In this document: piece after piece, positions 36,000-39,772 of the stretch
Layout: each line of letters starts with the position of its first letter
Numbering within the stretch: the first letter of the stretch is position 1
Source: a virus
DNA: 39,772 nucleotides
IMG/VR virus record: IMGVR_UViG_3300028394_000151
Coordinates: 1-39,772 of that record
Strand: one strand, 5' to 3'
The notes under the pieces: model-generated
The model's database searches: none
What the model was told of the DNA's origin: nothing
Seen by the model: only the letters and a program-made list of their open reading frames with translations
Made by a program: the position numbers and the translations under genes

Positions 36000-36376
36000 G
36001 TGCAGTCATTGAGACTAAGGACGAAGCGATTAACCGCGTAGAGCGAAACGCTAACGCCGAGTGGAGAGTTGCGGCGTACAAGGCGTGCTGCTTGTGCGCG
36101 CATCAGTGGATTGAGTTCTCAACGGATGACGTATGGGAACTGATGGATGCTTTGTTTCCCGATTGCCAGACGCATGAGCCGAGGGCAATGGGTGCGATCA
36201 TGCGTCAAGCTGCGCGTGCTGGGAAGATTGAAGCAAGCGGTAAGTACTTCAAGTCAAGAAGGCCGGAGTGTCATGGTCGCCCAGTGGCGACTTGGGACAG
36301 TTTGACTTTTGACCACGATGCCATGATGACTGAACTTTTAGGTATGCAAAACAACAAGAAGGAGACAACAGTATGA
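35996..36376 (+). CDS. Hypothetical protein of the recombination cluster
   Basis: 126 residues from ATG 35996 (ATGA overlap; GGAGAGG upstream). The N-terminal helix AINRVERNANAEWRVAAYKA, then FSTDDVWELMD and EPRAMGAIMRQAARAGKIEA, look like a small winged-helix-type domain. I recall similar proteins beside RecT/SSB genes in actinobacteriophages, where they have no assigned function. A CCLC pair is present. DNA binding is plausible. Coupled to SSB through another ATGA. Confidence 0.6.
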   Translation: MSAVIETKDEAINRVERNANAEWRVAAYKACCLCAHQWIEFSTDDVWELMDALFPDCQTHEPRAMGAIMRQAARAGKIEASGKYFKSRRPECHGRPVATWDSLTFDHDAMMTELLGMQNNKKETTV

Positions 36377-36738
36377 GCATGTCGAGCGTAACAATGATCG
36401 GACGGCTAACCGCCGACCCCGAACAGAAGATTCCAGCAAGCGGCAACCCGTACACACGGATGCGCGTAGCATGGAACAACAAGAAGGACACGCCAGGATA
36501 CATTGACGTAACCCTCTTTGGGCGCACAGGCGAAATCGCTGCGCAGTATTTGAAGAAGGGTAGTCAGTTCTGCTTGAGTGGTTCGCAGCTTGAGTGGCGC
36601 GAGTACGAGAAGGACGACGAGAAGCGCGTCGCCTACTCCCTTGTTGGCGGCAACCTTACGTTGCTTGGCAACAAGGATGACGTTGCTGGCGAGCCAACAC
36701 CTAAGCCTGTCGTTTCGGATGACGACATTCCGTTCTGA
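36373..36738 (+). CDS. ssb: Single-stranded DNA-binding protein
   Basis: 121 residues with an OB fold: VTMIGRLTADPEQK, a TRMRVAWNN strand, YIDVTLFGRTGEIAAQYLKK and GSQFCLSGSQLEWREYE follow the SSB pattern, and the C-terminus ends SDDDIPF, the acidic tip that recruits host replication and repair proteins. The intact DDIPF tail fits a phage that uses the host replisome. Start and stop are coupled to both neighbours (ATGA, TGATG). Confidence 0.93.
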   Translation: MSMSSVTMIGRLTADPEQKIPASGNPYTRMRVAWNNKKDTPGYIDVTLFGRTGEIAAQYLKKGSQFCLSGSQLEWREYEKDDEKRVAYSLVGGNLTLLGNKDDVAGEPTPKPVVSDDDIPF

Positions 36739-37151
36739 TGCGAAGCTTTCTAATCGCTGCGCTCCTGCTAGTCGCGCCGACTGCGACGGCAGGAGCCTAC
36801 CCTTTGCTGCAAACCCGCAGCAAGACCGAGTATCCGCCCCACTACAAGACGTTCATTGCTATCGCTAAGTGTGAGCAGCCGTCTCGTGGTGGCGGCGGGT
36901 GGCACGGCATCGCTTGGAAGCAAGAGTACAACTACAGTTTCAAGGGCGGAATGGGAATGACCACGCAGAACTGGATGGACTTCAAGCGTAAAGGACAACC
37001 AGACAACATGGCTAAAGCCACACCCGTCGAGCAACTCTGGGCTGCGTGGCGCTTGTATAAGTGGGCCGACAAGACTTACCCAGGCTATGGCTGGACAGCA
37101 TGGGAGTGCAGTCCAAAGGTTGGCTTTCGTGGAGAAGGGACATGGAAATGA
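36738..37151 (+). CDS. Secreted Rpf/transglycosylase-like muralytic protein
   Basis: 137 residues. Signal peptide at 1-20 (SFLIAALLLVAPTATAGA), then IAKCEQPSRGGGGWHGIA with Glu46 aligned to the catalytic glutamate of the resuscitation-promoting factor/lysozyme-like fold, FKGGMGMTTQNW as the G-G-L/M-Q-F equivalent, VEQLWAAWRLYKW helix and a C-terminal W.A.C. This fold cuts glycan strands and is typical of Actinobacteria. Export through the host Sec pathway implies it acts on the wall from outside without holin, unlike the endolysin. It lies unexpectedly in the recombination cluster after SSB. Confidence 0.72.
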   Translation: MRSFLIAALLLVAPTATAGAYPLLQTRSKTEYPPHYKTFIAIAKCEQPSRGGGGWHGIAWKQEYNYSFKGGMGMTTQNWMDFKRKGQPDNMAKATPVEQLWAAWRLYKWADKTYPGYGWTAWECSPKVGFRGEGTWK

Positions 37152-38098
37152 GAGTCATCCTTAGTGGTTGCGGTACGTTCGGTAGTGTCTATCGGCAACG
37201 CATTGTGGAACACAAAGACTACGAGCTGGTCTGCGTTGTTGACAAGGACGCTCGCATCTTGACGACGCAGACAAGTGGAGTGATCGGCACGCAGACACTA
37301 GAAGAAGCAGTGTCTAACGTGGATGCGGATGCTGTAATCATTACGAGTCCGACTGGTACTCACGCGCAAGCGGCGAGGTATTGCTTAGAGAATAATCTGC
37401 ACGTATTGTGCGCTAAGCCTGGGCCGCAAAGCATTAAGCAAGCCAATAAGCTTGCGTATCTAAGCCATGCGCATTCGCGCGCTTGTGTCGTTGACTACAC
37501 TATGCTGAACACACCAGAGGTTGACTACATACATTCGGTGTTTGCTGCGTACAATCCGCCCTACTTTATGACTAGTCTTCGTAGCGTGATGGGGCCGCCT
37601 CGACCAGAGGGCGCAGTGTGGGACTTGTTGTCGCACGACGTTGCCACGTTCTGCGAGTTCATGCCACGCGGCATTGTCGTATCGTCAGTCAAGTGTGTTG
37701 CCAACAGGCGTGGCGTAACAGCAAAGCTTGCGTGTGGCGGCATGGTCGTGGCGGAGATGGAGGCAGAGTATGCGTGTGACGAACCAATAAAGCGCGTGTC
37801 GTTTGACATTGCTGCTAAGAACACGATGGTCAATCCTGTTGTAAAGCTTACGTGGGATCAGAACTTCCGCGAAGTTTCAACTAGGGCTGAGGGTGCTAAT
37901 AAGTCTAACCAAGAATTTGGCAAGTGGCCCGACCCGATCACGCTCGCGCTAGACAACTTTTTGTTTGAGACGGAAACAATAGGTAAAGAGTTCTACCTAC
38001 CCGTTGCAACTCTGCGTATGCAAGACGTTACTCGTGTGCTTGATGCCCTTCAAGACTCGTTTGAGAATGATGGGTTAGAGCAGACGGTGGAGGTGTGA
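37148..38098 (+). CDS. Gfo/Idh/MocA-like NAD(P)-dependent oxidoreductase
   Basis: 316 residues from ATG 37148 (ATGA). Rossmann start VILSGCGTFGSVY (GxGxxG at 7-12), VVDKD end of the second strand, ITSPTGTHAQAARYCL, and LCAKPGPQ (residues 87-93) where most relatives have EKP; the catalytic Lys is kept but the Glu is Ala. WDLLSHDVATF (His163, Asp164) matches the D.g.HdiD catalytic block. Family members oxidise sugars, inositols or UDP-sugars. Possibly it makes an unusual sugar nucleotide for the phage glycosyltransferase; that is inference. Confidence 0.75.
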   Translation: MRVILSGCGTFGSVYRQRIVEHKDYELVCVVDKDARILTTQTSGVIGTQTLEEAVSNVDADAVIITSPTGTHAQAARYCLENNLHVLCAKPGPQSIKQANKLAYLSHAHSRACVVDYTMLNTPEVDYIHSVFAAYNPPYFMTSLRSVMGPPRPEGAVWDLLSHDVATFCEFMPRGIVVSSVKCVANRRGVTAKLACGGMVVAEMEAEYACDEPIKRVSFDIAAKNTMVNPVVKLTWDQNFREVSTRAEGANKSNQEFGKWPDPITLALDNFLFETETIGKEFYLPVATLRMQDVTRVLDALQDSFENDGLEQTVEV

Positions 38099-38220
38099 AG
38101 GTTTGGTGCGACCATTGCCAAGACTTTACGATCTTGAATCCTCGTAAGGTCTGCTTGTGGTGCGACACTAAGATTACGACGAAGAACATTACTAGAGCGA
38201 AGATTGAGGAGGCGCGATGA
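38095..38220 (+). CDS. 41-residue zinc-ribbon protein
   Basis: GTG 38095 overlaps the previous TGA (GTGA), and its own TGA overlaps the next ATG (ATGA). The sequence holds WCDHC and CLWCD, two CxxC pairs 16 residues apart, a minimal zinc ribbon, followed by a basic helical tail. GGTGGAGG immediately upstream could serve as Shine-Dalgarno. The double coupling supports a real gene. Function unknown. Confidence 0.6.
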   Translation: MKVWCDHCQDFTILNPRKVCLWCDTKITTKNITRAKIEEAR

Positions 38221-38489
38221 GTACGTGGAAAGACATTGAGCCACACCTGGAGGCGGCTGCGCTTGACGGTGTGTTGTTGCTTGCTGGCTTGGCGACAACG
38301 GTTGAGCATCCAGGTCGGTGGACTACAAGATCGTTAGACATTCTGCGCACACGTTATGAGGCGGGGAATGCTGAGCATAAGGATTCGTGGGAGGATTGGA
38401 GTAGGGATCGCTTCTTACGAGAAGGGCGAGAGGAAGCTCTTGACTTGATCTTGTACTTGGCTATGATGCGTGTTGTACACAAAGATTAA
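38217..38489 (+). CDS. Small all-helical protein, possibly MazG/NTP-PPase-like
   Basis: 90 residues from ATG 38217, with GAGGAGG 5 bases upstream. It is all-helical, and the C-terminal EGREEALDLILYLAMMRVV resembles the E..D helix of MazG/dUTPase-type all-alpha nucleotide pyrophosphohydrolases, which is often EExxD..nY.. in phages. The N-terminal metal-binding ExxE motif is not clear, so the assignment is tentative. If correct, it would cleave nucleotide triphosphates or alarmones. Confidence 0.45.
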   Translation: MSTWKDIEPHLEAAALDGVLLLAGLATTVEHPGRWTTRSLDILRTRYEAGNAEHKDSWEDWSRDRFLREGREEALDLILYLAMMRVVHKD

Positions 38490-38503
38490 TGAGGGGATAA
38501 AAA

Positions 38504-39769
38504 TTGAGTAAGACCCTGACAGTAGGCAGTACGTTCACTGGTGTGGGTGGCGCTGATCTTGGCTTTGAATGGGCAGGCTTTGACATTGCTTGGCAATGCG
38601 AGCTGGACAAGTGGAAGCGCAGCGTTCTTTCTGCACACTGGCCCGACGTTCCATGTTACGACGACATTACTACGATGCCCGACCCGCCACCAGTAGACGT
38701 TATGGTTGGTGGCTTTCCCTGCCAAGACTTATCTGTGGCGGGTCAACGGAAAGGATTTACTGGTGAAAGATCAGTCCTCGCTTTTGAGTTCCTCCGAATT
38801 GCAGAAGCTATCAAACCACGATGGCTCGTACTTGAGAATGTTCCAGGACTCCTCAGTTCCAACAAGGGACTTGACTTCCAACGACTCCTCAGCGAAGTGG
38901 CCGCTTGTGGGTACGGCGTGGGATACCGTTGCTTGGATGCCAGATATTTTGGAGTACCGCAGCGGCGCAGGAGAATCTTCGTTGTCGCCCGTCGAGCCGA
39001 AGTTAACATCAATCCTAGAGTCGCAAGTGGACTCGCGCTTCGCGCTCTCTGCGAAAGCGGCAGCGGGGATACTACGTCGTGCGTCCCGCCGTGGCAGGAC
39101 ACTACCCGAACCATTGGGGGAAGCGTTGTTGCGTATCGTAAAAGCGCCCGAGTAAGCAAGCCGGGAACCCCGGAAACCTGGGTTGAAGATGGTCAAGCAA
39201 ACACACTTAACTCGTTTGATGTTGGCGATGTGCGTACCACTCATGCTGTTGTTGTTAGTCCTGTTGCCATTGCTTTTGGTCATACGCAAGGCATTGACAT
39301 ACAGCCCAGCGAAACGCATACGCCTACGTTGCGCGTTGGTGGGGGCGGAGCTGCTGTTGCGTATAGCATTCGTGAGGATGCGAGCGCCGATACGTTTAGC
39401 GCGACGGAGATTGATACTGCTCGTTGTTTGCAGAAGCATCAGCCTTCCGTGCAGTCGCATCACGCACAGACATTCATTGCTCAGCAGGTGTCGCCAACGC
39501 TGAGCAAGTACAACCTTGACTCACGCAGCCCCCAGTCAGAAGAACAACAACGCATTGTTGGCGCGGTACACGAAGCAACAAGCATAGTGCGAAGGCTTAC
39601 GCCAACAGAATGCGAAGCACTAATGGGCTGGCCTTGTAACTGGACGGCACCCGAAGGAATCAAAGCACCAGACTCTCGCCGCTACGCAGCGTGCGGAGAC
39701 GGCATCGTTGCTAACGTAGCCTACTGGATTGCACAACGAATCAAGATGATAGAAAGCGAACAAACATGA
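38504..39769 (+). CDS. DNA (cytosine-5) methyltransferase
   Basis: 421 residues from TTG 38504, preceded by GAGGGG at 7 bases. Motif I FTGVGGADLGFEWAG (11-25), motif IV GGFPCQDLSVAG with catalytic Cys73, motif VI ENVPGLL (Glu111), motif VIII QRRRRIF (153-159), a variable target-recognition region (about 170-350), motif IX-like RRLTPTECEALMGWP and motif X-like CGDGIVANVAYWI. It transfers a methyl group to C5 of cytosine in a specific site that cannot be predicted here. No restriction partner is visible, so it probably protects phage DNA. A second ORF lies inside it in the +1 frame (38706-39155). Confidence 0.95.
   Translation: MSKTLTVGSTFTGVGGADLGFEWAGFDIAWQCELDKWKRSVLSAHWPDVPCYDDITTMPDPPPVDVMVGGFPCQDLSVAGQRKGFTGERSVLAFEFLRIAEAIKPRWLVLENVPGLLSSNKGLDFQRLLSEVAACGYGVGYRCLDARYFGVPQRRRRIFVVARRAEVNINPRVASGLALRALCESGSGDTTSCVPPWQDTTRTIGGSVVAYRKSARVSKPGTPETWVEDGQANTLNSFDVGDVRTTHAVVVSPVAIAFGHTQGIDIQPSETHTPTLRVGGGGAAVAYSIREDASADTFSATEIDTARCLQKHQPSVQSHHAQTFIAQQVSPTLSKYNLDSRSPQSEEQQRIVGAVHEATSIVRRLTPTECEALMGWPCNWTAPEGIKAPDSRRYAACGDGIVANVAYWIAQRIKMIESEQT
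38706..39155 (+). CDS. Overlapping +1-frame gene inside the methyltransferase (FPAKT family)
   Basis: 149 codons from TTG 38706 (or GTG 38709), fully inside the methyltransferase, shifted +1. The product starts with FPAKT, then GSYLRMFQDSS, SSAKWPLVGTAWDTVAW, GESSLS and RFALSAKAAAGILRRASRRG followed by TLPEPLGEAL. I recall this series (FPAKTS, DGS.LRT, W...GMAW.G, SSLS, LS.KACAGILRRAERRGK.LP..L..AL) from an uncharacterised phage protein family found with cytosine methyltransferases. FPAKT is the frame-shifted reading of the catalytic FPCQD codons. No Shine-Dalgarno is obvious, so translation is unproven. Confidence 0.66.
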   Translation: MVAFPAKTYLWRVNGKDLLVKDQSSLLSSSELQKLSNHDGSYLRMFQDSSVPTRDLTSNDSSAKWPLVGTAWDTVAWMPDILEYRSGAGESSLSPVEPKLTSILESQVDSRFALSAKAAAGILRRASRRGRTLPEPLGEALLRIVKAPE

Positions 39770-39772
39770 GAC
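39647..39772. repeat. Right copy of the 126-bp terminal redundancy
   Basis: Identical to bases 4-129. It contains the end of the methyltransferase gene and the ATGA overlap with the resolvase start. Confidence 0.92.

Noticed and set aside
38771-39463. 230-codon minus-strand ORF in the methyltransferase
   Set aside because: No recognisable motif or ribosome-binding site; all supportable genes lie on the + strand.

Overview
The window looks like one complete, circularly assembled genome of a short-tailed (podovirus-like) bacteriophage of about 39.6 kb. The last 126 bases (39647-39772) repeat bases 4-129 exactly. The cytosine methyltransferase gene that runs off the right end finishes at the left end, where its stop codon overlaps the start of a RuvC-like nuclease gene (ATGA). 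Every gene I can support lies on the + strand, usually overlapping its neighbour by 1-14 bases or separated by a few bases. No integrase, repressor, DNA polymerase, primase or helicase is recognisable. The host is probably an actinobacterium: there is a secreted Rpf-like muralytic protein, many genes appear to have leaderless starts with TANNNT boxes, and base composition is moderate. This host call is inference.

Layout. (i) 1-3482: methyltransferase tail, RuvC-like resolvase, then a run of very small proteins, many with paired CxxC zinc motifs, ended by a perfect hairpin terminator (3509-3541). (ii) 3540-4556: one gene of unknown function between two strong terminators. (iii) 4557-5006: a non-coding stretch with tandem repeats, C7 runs and an abrupt strand-composition switch, just before the packaging genes; it is a candidate replication origin or packaging site. 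(iv) 5019-9000: terminase small and large subunits and small virion-associated proteins. (v) 9008-11683: two tandem fibre-like paralogues, a seven-repeat beta-propeller protein and another fibre-like protein. (vi) 11683-16355: portal, scaffold, SU10-type major capsid protein and one further structural protein, with CCGACC-rich leaders and a 13-bp hairpin after the capsid gene. (vii) 16358-22674: a two-domain glycosyltransferase, a zinc-ribbon protein, the adaptor, the tail nozzle protein and a collar-plus-glycine-rich fibre. (viii) 22738-31122: internal/ejection proteins, including one of 1836 residues. (ix) 31119-34204: NlpC/P60 hydrolase, two holin candidates, a CHAP endolysin and a metallophosphoesterase. 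(x) 34237-39769: RecT-like annealing protein, Cas4-like exonuclease, SSB, an Rpf-like protein, a Gfo/Idh/MocA-type oxidoreductase, small proteins and the methyltransferase.

How it fits together. The RecT-like protein, Cas4-like exonuclease, SSB and RuvC-like nuclease form a recombination module that would work alongside the host replisome. The methyltransferase may protect the DNA. The glycosyltransferase sits among virion genes and may decorate the capsid or fibres. Three different cell-wall hydrolases serve entry, exit or host-wall remodelling.

Most notable: a 149-codon ORF lies wholly inside the methyltransferase in the +1 frame. It matches a phage protein family I recognise, and its N-terminal FPAKT is the frame-shifted image of the catalytic FPCQD motif. 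About eleven genes begin exactly 6-7 bases after a TANNNT box and lack a properly placed Shine-Dalgarno. A C8-AA-C8 tract could allow a -1 frameshift fusing a 52-residue ORF to the NlpC/P60 hydrolase.
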